Source of the DNA: Nyssa sinensis
Lineage: Eukaryota; Streptophyta; Magnoliopsida; Cornales; Nyssaceae
DNA length: 64,000 bases
Direction of reading: 5' to 3'
Assembly: GCA_008638375.1 (NCBI GenBank)
Contig: CM018052.1
Location: 31,070,239-31,134,238, forward strand
Position numbers and translations under genes: made by a program. Positions 1-11,339 of this stretch are shown in pieces; position 1 is the first letter of the stretch, and each line of letters begins with the position of its first letter. Below the pieces are notes generated by a model. The model was not told the origin of the DNA. It searched no databases and saw nothing but the letters and a program-made list of their open reading frames with translations.

Positions 1-98
1 TGCCAGAAAAATTAAAACACACCACTTTTTTTTGGTTTATGGGGTGGAGGTGTTTACTGAAGCACCCACTCAATGTTGCATGAATAATTATATCAACT

Positions 99-138
99 AT
101 ATAGGGGGCATTCAGGTGTCAACGAATGCCCCCTATAT
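99..138. repeat. Perfect 15-bp inverted repeat (hairpin)
   Basis: The arms at 99-113 and 124-138 are exact reverse complements (ATATAGGGGGCATTC against its complement) around a 10-nt loop. A short direct repeat, TATATCAACTATA, overlaps or adjoins both arms. No surrounding gene explains it. It could be the edge of a small transposon or a chance palindrome. Confidence 0.6.
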
Positions 139-671
139 CAACTATAAATTTTTTTGTACTAATTTTACATAGCATTCCAAACGAATTGTGTTGTATCCAC
201 AATTTTAAGAGTTCATCACATAATCAGGCCCAGTTTTTGTTATTCATTTTTGGTGATGACAATTTTATTTTTAAATGAAATACTTCCATTTGATGTCATG
301 TATGTTTGCAGTTGGAGAGACATCTTCTACAGCATTTGGTATGATAAACTTAGTTGTATTGTAATATGAAATACTATCCACGTGACCACGTTAACACACT
401 AAGCAGAACTAGTATAATTTTTAATTTTTTTCCAAGCAAATATAGGTAGAAATTGTTCGACATTTTTTTCCAAGAATGAACTCATATCAATATAAATAAC
501 TCCTAAACAGTTTGTGGAGAAAAATTTTAGATTGATGGAAGTCTCCATACTTAAAATTCGATGAGACCACTGCATTAGATAATCCATAACTTTTAATAAG
601 GGGAGAAAGGAACTAGAATTGGGGAAAAAAAATGAAACAAGAACAAAGCTTAAAACAAAAAGAATACATAC

Positions 672-737
672 CTGATTTAGAACATAGTAAACAGTAAAGC
701 AGTTTGGAAAATTACTGGCCATATTATCCAGCTCTTC
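672..737 (-). pseudogene. Isolated cytochrome b5 reductase-like exon
   Basis: This is a 22-codon open exon with an exact acceptor (TTTGCAG before 737) and donor (CAG|GTATG after 672). Its product, including FPNCFTVYYVLNQ, matches the NAD-binding-lobe segment of plant NADH-cytochrome b5 reductase, which in the family precedes the PPE-x-W-x-GGVGF segment. I found neither that following exon nor the preceding GGSGITP-containing exons in the rest of the window. It therefore looks like a stranded gene fragment. It lies on the same strand as the VARICOSE fragments and the PMD gene, which suggests capture by a transposon. A much larger intron running past the window start cannot be excluded. Confidence 0.6.
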
Positions 738-1312
738 CTGCAAAGAAAAATTGGAATATAAATTTTTTGTCATTAGTCAAAATCCTTAATTCATGTTTCT
801 TTTTTTCACCTAGTTTTCAGTATCTTAAAATAATTGTTTCTCATCCTTACAAACTTCTCTGGCTGATTAGTCCTCATAATCATTTAATCGATGGCCTGTA
901 TAACAATCCCCTACTCATTACGAGAAGTATGCATAAACTGACTAACTACACTAACAACATGATAACTAGGCGTGTCACGCTGAGATAAATTAACTTACCT
1001 ACCAACCTCCGACATTGGCTTGTGTCCTAAAAACCCTCTCCATTATCAATATTTAATTTCACAGTAGAATCCATTGAAGTAGCAACAAGAAGAGCACTAA
1101 GAGTAATAATTCAAAAAGGAAGTCCAAGACATACTTCCGCTAACACAAACTTATACCATCCTTGGATCAAGCACCCTCAATTCCAAGAACATAGCGAAGG
1201 AGGCTTAAATCCTTGGTGCGTATTTGCTTATTAACATGAAGCTTTAAGCAGGGTGCCGAAAGCCATACTAAAGTACAATGATACTAAACTTGCCAAACCA
1301 CACTTAAGGTGA

Positions 1313-1420
1313 CTTTTTTTTTTATCAGTAAAAAATATCTGCATTGATAGGTGCCCGAGGGGAGCAAACCCAAATGTTTACAAAGAGGGACCGACCACAA
1401 AAATTAAAGCCTAAAATATC
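1313..1420 (-). repeat. Possible non-LTR retroelement 3' tail
   Basis: A T-run followed by ATCAGTAAAAAATAT and a GC-richer segment (GTGCCCGAGGGG) looks like the poly(A)-tailed end of a LINE or SINE read on the minus strand. A similar T-run followed by GATCAGTA occurs at 54409-54430. The assignment rests on appearance only. Confidence 0.25.
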
Positions 1421-1672
1421 CCAACATATATACAAAAGAAGCTACTATATTAGAATATCTTCTTTTACCCAAAACATACAATAAACACAAAAATTAATCT
1501 TTTAGATACAAGTGGGTCTGTTCTTGCCCCTTAAAAAATCCTTCTAAACAGAACACAAATGTATAACCCAACTATGCTTTGTATATCTTAATACCATAGC
1601 TTAGGCATGCCACTTGCTCATCTCAATCATTATCACCGCTGCGCAAATTAAATGATGTTCATATAAGTATAC

Positions 1673-2575
1673 CTGAGAGCATAACCAAGATACAATAGAG
1701 ACATCACATGCTTTGTAGGGCTGCAGTGAAAGCCTCCTCGTATTTATGTTCAGATATCATTCTAGATAGCTCTTTGGTTGGATCCAAAGGTGCCTCAATC
1801 TATTGCACAGAGAGAACACTTCTAATTAGAATAGCTGATGAAAACAAACAATAACTGATAAGAGTTTTCAGACTTCATTTTTCTTCTTCTTTTTTGGAAT
1901 CGAAACCAAGTAAAGAAAGAAAGCAGAACAAACCTTTTCATGAACACCAAAAGGTCCATTGCCCAGCTGAGTAACCAAGGGATTTACCGCCTTTGGATTT
2001 GCTCCTGCAAGAGCTAACAACTTTCTTTGACCATCAGCCAGCTCCCCGCTTAAAGTTTGAGTCATTGATGATGCTGAATTCATACCATCCTGCAAACTGG
2101 AGAACATCACAGATGAGAAATCGTATGCATCATTATAATTAAATAAAGACAACAGCAAATAATGGACAGACAGAAAAGAATTACTTGTCCTACTATGACC
2201 ATGGAAAAAAATAGGACTCATGTAGAAAATAATTTGACTGGTGTACAAAAAGCCAACAGTACCTTTAGTAGCAGGTAACAATGCCAAAAAAAACACAATC
2301 GGATTAAGCAGGAATCTGTAAGGTCTACTTGATATAAGCACTTTGAATTTAACATAACCATGTTCCACATTGCTCACTAGTTTAGTCAAAAATATATATA
2401 CATATACACTAGAGGGACTCAATCACTGAGTTATTAAGGTTGTAGATAAATTAAAAACTAAAGCATGCATGTTTGAACTGAGATTACAATGTGATACATA
2501 CCTGAAGAGCTTGCTTTCCTGAAGTCTGAATTTGTGACTGGATCTGCCTAGCAACAGTCATTCCACTTATTCCTA
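1673..2575 (-). pseudogene. VCS: VARICOSE/EDC4 C-terminal gene fragment
   Basis: Three exon-like blocks in gene order match the C-terminal part of VARICOSE, the plant EDC4 scaffold of the mRNA decapping complex. Block a (about 2575-2502) encodes TVARQIQSQIQTSGKQALQ and ends in a good donor. Block b (2089-1934) encodes NSASSMTQTLSGELADGQRK and ends near GPFGVHEK, with both splice sites present. Block c (1799-1673) encodes [27 protein letters not shown], then SIVSWLCSQ. The exon expected between a and b (the EALKSN to LALR region of the family) is missing. Block c also has a one-base insertion near 1706-1711 that brings a TGA into frame. Nothing of VCS appears upstream or further downstream, so this is a fragment and not a functional gene. 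It starts only about 100 bp after the stop of the PMD gene on the same strand. Confidence 0.8.
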
Positions 2576-2674
2576 CAAAAAAGACGTGAAGCGAAAAAAT
2601 CAAACGCATGTTGGTTGGCAAATTTGTACTCAAGCTGTTATCATCAACAACAAAAATATAATATACCGTACCAG

Positions 2675-5137
2675 TTAAGTGCCACATGTTGGTTTTTTCT
2701 TTTGTCGTATTGGTCTGCTTCGTGGAGGCTGCAACGTCACCTGAGTCAACTGTGACGAACCCTCATCAATGTGTGTATGCCAGTGACCTCGTCCATGCTC
2801 ACGTGGTCTGGCTCGTGCCGTCCGTCGTCTCCTGTACACTATAACATCAGTTGGACCCTCTTGCATTTCTGGCTGCACCTCCATGTCAGCAGCCTGTGTC
2901 AGACACTGTGTATCCATCCCATGTTGTGCCGGCTCTGGCACTGGAACATCACCAACGGGCTCCTCCACCCCATCATCACCCCCGACATGCACATAGTCAG
3001 GCTCCATGACGTAGAATTACGAAAAGGGATCTGGTACAAGGGAGGACTGGTGTGAAGGAATCCCATGATCAGCCACAGGTGTGCTCATAGAATGAGGAAA
3101 ACTCGTGTCGAATGGCTCCTGTGACTGTGGCTGAGTATGGTGACTGGCTGATGGCGTTGAATGTGCGTACTGCTGGCCCTCCCCGTCATGCACTCGCCGA
3201 TCCTCGTCAACAGCAGCCAAGCATGCTGTAGACATGTCATGGATATGGCGGACCAGGTGGAATAAGTCATGATGAAGTGTATCACCAATCTCGGGGATAA
3301 TTGAAATCTGAGATATGCGTGTCATTGTATCCTCCTGAAAAAATTAAATTCATCAATAAATAATAAGAAGTAGGCGCAAGTCACGAGTGAGTTCTATAAG
3401 AGATATTTATTATACCAACAGATTTCGAATGCTGCCAACGGGTTGGAATCCAACCGCTGGCATCTGAATAACTGGCCCAATCAGTCTACGTGTAATCATC
3501 GTGTACCAGGGCATATAGTCATCGGTACACTGAGCAGTACCTCTATCTGAACCATCCCAAAAAACGAGGTGGTCGAGACGGTGGTCCCAATGGCTGATAT
3601 ATGCCCTGTGATGCGCTGGCCAATCATATTTATGCCTCCCTCGCATGTCTATACCATGTAGCTCCCAACTAGAATCACACGCAACAAGTATGCTCTGCAC
3701 TACACCGAACTGGCATAATACGCGATCTGGGAAGTGTCATTCAACAATTGCAAAGAAAATTAGTGGCACGCGTGCTCCCCAAATCGCCTGACCACTGAGG
3801 CAATAGTCGGGCAATGACTGTATGACATCTGCAATATATGGCTCCCATATTATCTACATTAAAAAATACATGTTGTCAGTTTGAATACTAATACCATTTT
3901 TGGACCTCTAAATTGAGATATATATGTTATATCACATAATTGTGTACATACATAGTCCGGCCTCATCTGGTCTAACTGGTCTCGGTAATGTCGGAGACTG
4001 TGGGCAGGGGTGTCCTTATGGTAGTGAGGGACATCCCACCTATACTTGACAAATTTTACGTAAGTTAAACTATATATTCAATTAAATTGTACTCATGTCA
4101 AAAAGAAGTAATCCAATACAACAAAAAGTAAAGTATAACAATTGAAAGCATCACTAAATATACCTGCATCCTAGGGGAGCACGAGGTAAGGCTGCATCTG
4201 CCGGTGGGGATGGTGCCCGTGGATGTATGTCGCGACGCTCTAATCGAATATGACGCAGTCGCTCCCAAGCCCATAGCTGGTGAAAATATAACAACATAAA
4301 TGGGATGACAACTTTATTTCATTTTATAAACATTGAATATAAAATGTTAAACATAATGTTAGCAATTCGCACCTGAAGCAGAACAAGTGGGCCACCAAGA
4401 GATGCAGCCTCGGACCTAGTGGCAAGACAAAGCTCACGGTATAAACATGCTAGAGCTGCACTACCCCAGCTAAGCCTGCCTGCCTCATCAAGGTCTCGCA
4501 GTAGAGGTAAGAACATCAGTTTCACCTTACTAGATGACTTGTCTGTAAATAGGCACCCACCTAGAAGAAACATAATGTACGTCCTGTTGTACGCTGCAAT
4601 AAATCTATCGTCAGCGTCATCGGGGATCGGCTGAGATAAATGGTGCGTCAATGCACTCAACCTAAGACGTGATCCATCAAAAGCAGTCTGAGGTGGAGTA
4701 ATCCCAAGCAAGAAGTGGCACAACTGCTGCCACTCGGGAATAGGCCTCTGCACGTCTGGACCAGTAACCACGTTGCTATCAACTGGCAACCCAAGTAGTA
4801 CTACAACATCCTGCAGTGTAATGGTCGTCTCGCCCACAGGCAAATGAAATGTGTGGGTCTCAACTCTCCACCGCTCGACGAGTGCAGTGATGAGGCTCCA
4901 ATCTAGTGCCATGAAGCCTAACCGATGCACCCCATAGAAACCGGCCCTCACCAAACATCGAAGGACCCGTGTGTCTAACCGACGTACTACTCTACGTAAT
5001 GATGCCTCAATGCGTCGACAGTGCAATGGGCTGAACTCACGGCCCTCCCAAATAGCGGTGGAGCGATGCTGATGTTGTAAGTATAATACTGATGGATCGC
5101 TGGGGCCGGGATCAGGTAACTCTCTCCGTTGATCCAT
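2675..5137 (-). pseudogene. Plant mobile domain (PMD/MAIN-like) transposon gene, two stops
   Basis: Five exons with GT-AG sites can be traced: 5137-4373, 4276-4164, 4039-3952, 3853-3416 and 3334-2675, about 688 codons in one consistent frame. Exon 1 carries the plant mobile domain: YGVHRLGFMALDWSLITALV, ERWRVETHTFHLPVGE, TITLQDVVVLLGLPVDSNVV. Exons 2-4 give WAWERLRHIR, RWDVPHYHKDTP and later HWDHRLDHLVFWDG, and the tail has RRRRTARARP and ends near PTCGT, as in PMD proteins often named serine/threonine phosphatase 7 long form homologs. Two in-frame stops break it: TGA at 3737-3739 (probably a former Trp) and TAA at 3017-3019. PMD genes occur both as host genes (MAIN, MAIL1) and as cargo of Mutator-like and other transposons. 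The neighbours point to the transposon form here. Function of this copy is unlikely unless the stops are read through or spliced out. Confidence 0.8.
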
Positions 5138-5224
5138 ATGTAACTAATAGAAATATATTAGATAAGTACAATAAGTTATTTCAATAAACTAAAGAAGCAC
5201 AATAAGTTCATTAAATCCAAACCA

Positions 5225-5349
5225 GCATACTCCACATAATCCGCCACCAATGCCTTGTTATTTGAGGCAATAGCAAACAATGAAGGGAATTTGTCTCTTA
5301 CAAACCCTTCCCCGCACCATGGATCGTCCGGGTAAGTCTTATACGCCTT
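5225..5349 (-). mobile_element. LINE-type ORF2 fragment
   Basis: An uninterrupted minus-strand reading frame encodes DDPWCGEGFVRDKFPSLFAI followed by ASNNKALVAD. This pattern (WCGE-x-FPSLFALASNK-x-VAD) is typical of the region just after the reverse transcriptase of plant L1-type LINE ORF2 proteins. Only about 40 residues survive. The 5' edge includes GGCGTATAAGA, resembling the palindromic unit at 10070-10150, which may be coincidental. It lies just upstream of the PMD start codon and could be part of its leader. Confidence 0.5.
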
Positions 5350-8300
5350 TGAAAATAATCAAAGACTTACATTAATCTTACTCTTAAGCCTAAACCACAA
5401 ACAATGCTACAGAAGCATCCACAACTTATATAAAATAACAGGACTACAAACATTTTACCTTTCAACAACTAATCTAAAAACCTACTAATTTCGTAGCAAG
5501 TATCTTGGTAACTCGAAACTACTAGGAGCAAACTATAGGGTTGAAATCCTACTGTTTCTAAAAGAGAGAATAACAAACCAAACTTAATTCATCGCAAAGG
5601 CACTAACAATTGTAAAGACAAAAAAAAAAAAAAAATCAAAGTATAAAATTAATCAAATTCAAATAAAACTACACAATTGTGGGCACAAAAGCCAAACTTT
5701 AGAAATGTCAAAAAATTACAGAACATTTTATTGCAAACCAAACACTACTTTTTATATTTTTTGCTTTTTTGCTTAAATTATTAGTATTACTAATAATTTT
5801 TCTATTCTAATAGTTAATATTTTTTTAATAAAAAAATAAGTATTAAATAATAAAATTATTAATTATTAATCGTTCATCACAAATCCAAATTGATTTGTCA
5901 AAAAATTATTAACCTATTGATACATAAAGGCTTTAAATATCTCATGGAATTAATTATGAATCGTTTTTTGTAATGGCTGGTTTTTGCTCATAACACGTTT
6001 TTGGTTGGTTTGGTCAATTTATTTTTTATTTTGCCGGTTTGTTTTTCCCATCCTGAACCCTTTTTTCCTGGTCAGTTTTTCTTTTTGGTGCTTGATGCTA
6101 AATTGTGAAATAAAAAACATTGTAGCCAGGTTGATTTGTGGATTGAGAGAAGAAATGGTAGGGGACTGGCACCTATTTGTACTAAGGGTTAGTTTGGCGA
6201 GGGAGAGGGGAAATTGTGGCCCGGCCCGCAATTTTGGGATGGAGTAATACCAGCAGGGAAAAATCTGTGTCCTGCTCCCGCGATTTGCAAGTCTGAATAA
6301 TTTAGCCTTGGAACTTCAGAAGCTTGGCTTGACATTGCGGAATGCTGCAGGTACACAGACTGCACCTTACTGATTATAGGGATTGTAACTTTCTTCATGA
6401 TAGAGGCTAGAGGAGAATTACTCGTTGTTTTTTGTTAAACTTTCTATTTCCAAAGTCAAAGCATGATTGTTGCTCATTACATTTTCTAAATTTGTATGTA
6501 TTTCAAATGTTGCGGTCTTAATGTGGTACAATTGCATAAATTAAAGTAATGTTACATTTGACCTACCATCGTCCCATCTAAAGACTAAAATAGCCTCTGA
6601 ACTAGTTACCAGACAAAGTAGATGATAAATAAAAGGCAGTTAAGACCATCTAAATAACTGCAGCCTCCGCTTGGAATAAGTAAGTTTGGTCCCTTTGAAA
6701 GTTTGGAACATATGCTTCAAATAGACAGGCAAAGTGTTGCATCTAGGAAGCAATACAAAAATAGTTGTTATAAACAAAATGGAGCCAAATTGAATGAAGG
6801 GATGTTTTGATATTCACAAGGGTACATATAGGTCAGGTTGGGTCAAATACAAACATGTCATTCAATTTCTCCTTTTATATTTATGGTTAACTTATTACAT
6901 TGAGTCCATCTTGGCTTAGAAACAGTTCATTAACAGTTAACACTACTACACCGAATTTTCTGTCATGGCCATGCAATTAAAATAAATATTTAGCATTTAC
7001 AAGTATTCGGAAGAGGCATGAAAGATGAGAAAACATAATTACAGATCATGCTTTTAAAATAAAAGGCATACATTTGAAAAATCTGAAGTGTGTTTTAGCA
7101 GGAATGTGAATCTAGAAACTGCACTTTTAACTTAAAAGTACTTAGAAATCGTCTTTAAAACTGAGTCTTCTCAATATTTTCTAGTAAAGCCTCACTGTGC
7201 ACTCACTTCGAAACACACCATCACAAGTTCAACAAATCTCCTTTAACAGTCAATATAATAATAGTAACCAACTATTTCCAAACCATATGATTTTCCTAAA
7301 CAATGTATAACATTCACATAACAACTACCTCAAATATCCAACCATTCTAACATGACACCACTTAATTCAGTTTGATTGCAATTCCTAGATGTTTTTGAGA
7401 AAGAAAAATAAACAAAAAAATATTGCTGGTTGTTCATATTGTTTTAATCACCAAGACAGTATGAACTGACGCTCCTACTATTCTGGAGTCTGAAAATGAT
7501 TAGATGTATACAGTATTACTTCTGCAAATAAATAAACTGTTTTCGTAACTCTAACTTGTGACTTTCATGTCACAAGTTGCTAAAAAAATTAATGATAAAT
7601 TACAAAAAATTAAATTTACCAAATTCAATCCCTATAAACTCGAAAACAAATAATCACAACATCTACAATTCCTCACTGTCCATTTCCAAATTAGACAAAT
7701 TTAAAAAAATATTAAACAACGTAAAAAAACCCAAGTTTAAAAACACTCCAATTTGGATTCATAAGCTATTTAATGAAAGAAATAGCCTACTGTTTTGTTG
7801 TCGACAAAAGACCAATAGAAAACAAACTTTTTTATTCTCAACTATTTTATTTTGATTATGTATATACTAAACTTAAATGGATGTAAATATCCACCTTTTT
7901 CTTTCTTTAAATTTTCTGAGTAATCAAACAGAGGATGGGGATTAGAGGAAAAGAAAATAGAAAAGAGAAGATAAGGACGAAGATGGTTATCGTGAAAGAA
8001 AAGTTACCGGCAAAGGTTTAGCCTGCAACAAATTAATTAAAATAGAGTGAACTCCCAGTTATCATCCAACATACAATTTTTCTTTTTTAATATTTTGCTT
8101 GGAAGCTGGGGTGTTAATAGAGATAATCAAAGGAGAGCAAATATGAGCTAAGAGTCCCTATAATAAAGGAAGGAATATGTTGCATTGTAAGACAAAAGCC
8201 AAATTATACTCATCAGTTTTTCCCATATTACAATTCTTTGTAGTTCCTCACCTTCCCTATTAAACAGTTGCAATTCTCTTTCTCAGGATGAGAGGTGTCC

Positions 8301-8865
8301 TATATCGTTTGAGTAGAAGACATTTGGAGGCCCAGTTACATTTCCACGTCCTGAATTCCTTCTCATCCAAAACCCTAATCAAACATATAAAGCTAATAGC
8401 TAGACTTGTTTCAAAAAATTTCACACCAAAACCAAATATTCGGATATTAAAGTTCATGCTCTGACAACACAAAAGATCTCAAATTAAGATATAATTATAT
8501 TCTTAAAAACGAAATCAATGAACAACAGTCATCCTAAATCCATACAGAAAAATGGTAATCATTGCTCTAAATAATAGAAAAAAGAGAGTTGATAGACTCC
8601 TTTATACCACTAACAAATCAATCATCATTACCACAAAACAAACAGGGTAGCAGATAAGGCAGTGAAATTAAACATGGGATATCCTTATCAAAAATTAAAT
8701 AAATAAACATGGGACAAAGTCACATAAATGTAGGGACTCTGAAAACAGAAAAAGAATGCAGAGACATGAAACTCTACAGGAGAAATTCTGGGAAATATTT
8801 AAGGGGTGTATTCCACCTAGTCACATTAATCATTGTGTTTGCTACTACAATTTTTTTTTTTGGGT
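5350..8865. other. AT-rich stretch without recognisable genes
   Basis: Short open frames here are not recognisable. A plus-strand segment near 6295-6351 reads LALELQKLGLTLRNAA and ends in a donor-like CAG|GTACAC, and a minus-strand segment at 8282-8365 reads GNVTGPPNVFYSNDIGHLSS. Either could be an exon fragment, but I cannot assign them to a family. The rest is low-complexity AT-rich sequence, possibly intron of the transposon transcript discussed for 9890-10275. Confidence 0.4.
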
Positions 8866-9160
8866 CATAGCACTCAATTTATTCCTTAATGGAGGAAACA
8901 AGCATATTTTACTGAACTTATCAGCCGATAGGACTAATTTTCCAGTTGTAATTCTTAAATAAAGTAAAGAACTATTTTTTAAAAAAAAAAATTCTGGTTG
9001 TAGTTTTTAGATGAAGTAAAGAATTATTATTATTATTATTGATCTTACCACTCATTTTGTTCCATAATGGAGGAAACATGCATTTTTTACTGAACTTATC
9101 AGCTGATAGGCCTAATTCTCTGGTTGTAATTTTAAATAAAGTAAAGAACTATTTTTTATT
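8866..9160. repeat. Two-copy diverged tandem duplication
   Basis: The segment containing AATGGAGGAAACA, ACTGAACTTATCAGC and AATAAAGTAAAGAACTA appears near 8880-8975 and again near 9066-9155, about 188 bp apart, with scattered substitutions. A partial AGTAAAGAATTATT lies between the copies. Confidence 0.65.
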
Positions 9161-9889
9161 GATCAGGCTAGATTGGCTAAATAACCTGCAACCTAATTCC
9201 CCTCCCTGAAAATTGAGCAAAGACCACAAAAATCTTGTAAATAATAAGTTCACCATAACAAACTGGTATAGACCCATCACTATTTACTTCCATTGCCTTT
9301 CAATAAACCCACCAAAATATTAGAGCACAAATCCAACTCATATACAGCTTCACCTGTGTACTACGCGATTTTGCATGACCATAATAATATGCAAACCAAA
9401 AATCCAATTACTCCATCCACATCAAGCTTTGTAAAGTCAGAAGAGGGTTTTTTCCAACAGACCAGATTGTAATTGCTGATGCAAAATTATGAAGAGAAAG
9501 ACTATCAAATCAATTTAAGTTACCAGAAGTTTCAAAGATGGAGAAAACATTAAAAAAAAAAAAAAAAAACCTTAGAAAAATTTGTTGGGGCATCAGAATA
9601 TCAAAAGAATCGTTACACTCTCAGCCACAAATTCCTTCCTAATAAACGAACGGAAACCAACCCAGGGTCATCTATGGTTGAATCTTATTCATCGTTGAAA
9701 CCCCAGTTTCTTAGAAATTATCAAAAGAATCGTTATAATCCAATCCACCAGCGATTCTCAGGAGATATAGACAGATATCTCAAGGAAGCAAATATTTATT
9801 TTCTCAAAAATCATTAAGCAGGAAAACATAGGATCAGAAGAAATTATACAGAAAAAAGGGCGGAACTTGATGTACGTACAGCGGAGGGA

Positions 9890-10275
9890 CGGCGGCGAGC
9901 TTCAGCGAGCGAGCGATGCCGGTGAGCTACGGCGAGCGATGGCGAGCGACAGCGGCTAGGGTCTCTCTCTTGCTCAAAGTCGTATCGCGTGAATACGATT
10001 CTGAAATGGCAGTTGGCATATATAATAAAACTAAAGCGGGTAAGATTGTTACGCCTTTTAAAAGCGTATAAGTTTTATACGCTTTTGAAAGGCGTATGAC
10101 TCTTATACGCTTTTGAAAGGCGTATGACTCTTATACGCTTTTTAGGCAAACAAAATGTCAAAAGCGTATAAGATTTATATGCTTTTGAAAAGTACCTGGG
10201 TCCGGGAACTAAGTTGAAAAGGACTTGGGTCGGATCAATAAATTTTAAAAATACCCGGGTCGGATCAAAAATTCG
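9890..10275 (-). mobile_element. Transposon terminus A with palindrome array and promoter-like leader
   Basis: Read on the minus strand, the terminus begins CGAATTTTTGATCCGACCCG and has a second (T)TGATCCGACCC about 34 bp further in. It then carries several GCGTATAA/TTATACGC palindromic units (10050-10185), and then a GC-rich leader with CCCTAGCCGC and repeated GCTCGC. The leader ends at a donor-like CCGCT|GTACGT near 9890. A homologous block lies at 11340-11762 in the same orientation. Sequence similarity between the two stops abruptly at AAAAATTCG, which marks the probable element end. This looks like a terminal region that supplies a promoter and a non-coding first exon for minus-strand transcription. 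I could not find a matching opposite terminus or target duplication. Confidence 0.55.
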
Positions 10276-10289
10276 TCAAAATGTCATCA

Positions 10290-10740
10290 CAAATGCTGAT
10301 TCGGCGGTGGATGGTTGGATCCACATGAAAAATCAGACATCCAACCAACCCGAAAATTACGATAACACCATGTCATATGTTTATCCATGATCCATCCCTC
10401 ACAAAGTTTGTCATTTTTCCAATGTTTCCGATAGAATTCTTTTTTTTTTTTTATGATTTCTAAAATAATAATATAACAATTTTACAATCCTTGTATGATT
10501 TCTAAAATAATAATATAATAATTTTAGAATCCTTGTATCATTTGAGATGATAATATTTTTTTTTTCAGATACATCTTCGAAACTTAATACATGCGTGTAT
10601 ATATTTAGATAAAAAAAAAATTTCTTATTATTGTACTAAAAAAATATTATAATTTTCAAATCTTTCTACTAAAATGGTAATTTATTACTATAATCTTTTT
10701 GTTAAAAAAATTAGTTTATCAAATAATGTAATATTCTACC
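10290..10740. other. AT-rich stretch, short direct repeat
   Basis: No gene is seen. TGATTTCTAAAATAATAATATAA occurs twice in part (near 10454 and 10496) as a roughly 42-bp tandem duplication. The rest is A/T-rich. Confidence 0.4.
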
Positions 10741-10850
10741 ATCTAGAGATGTGACCGAGCAGTAAAGATGTTAATGATAAAACTCAAGCGTTTCAAGTTC
10801 GAATATTTTTTGTGTCGATTATTAATAGTTAGAACTTAAAGGATGATCCA
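10741..10850 (+). mobile_element. Possible tRNA-derived SINE
   Basis: GTGACCGAGCAGTAAAG resembles a pol III box A and CAAGTTCGAATAT resembles a box B, at roughly tRNA-like spacing. No cloverleaf or clear tail could be confirmed, so this is tentative. Confidence 0.25.
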
Positions 10851-10909
10851 TGGGAGGCTACTCTTGAGTATTAAAGCCAGAGGATCTCTCTCCAATCCCA
10901 CCAACACAA

Positions 10910-10960
10910 CCCCCCCCCCCCCCCCAAAACAAAAAAAAAAAAACAAACAAACAAACTCAC
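10910..10960 (+). repeat. C16 homopolymer followed by A-rich repeat
   Basis: A run of 16 C (10910-10925) is followed by A-rich (AAAC)n-like sequence. It is a low-complexity tract. Confidence 0.9.
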
Positions 10961-11339
10961 CCACACAAAATATAGGGAACTACAGCCAAGATAAATTCTT
11001 AATCGGGGTTTACAACAACAACTTAGAGTCAAGTATTAAAAAATTCCGTGAAAATTTCGTTAATCTGCATGCACAAACTGATGCTAAAGGCTTCCAATCA
11101 ACGAATCAAACCCAAAACTAATCAAAACAACAAGAAATAACAAAATCGAGAAGAACAAGAAATTTCTGCACAAACATCTTATGACAGAGACTTAAATGGA
11201 AATTAGAAAAATGTTAATATTTAAGAAACCCAGATAATTAAACTCGGGTAGAATATTCCAATCAATGAATCAAAGCCAACCCAGAATCAGAACAGATAAA
11301 TGGCACAACTTATGGGATGGGTGTGGAAGGAATATTACG

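Noticed and set aside
99..138. microRNA precursor
   Set aside because: The stem is only 15 bp with a 10-nt loop, too short for a plant pre-miRNA.
1868..2422. Single 184-codon open frame as a gene
   Set aside because: Only the part up to the donor at 1934 matches a protein (VARICOSE). The N-terminal 90 residues are translated intron.
6183..6250. MITE pair sharing the word TAAGGGTTAGTTTG with 11807
   Set aside because: The two sites share only this short word. I could not find matching inverted ends or target duplications.
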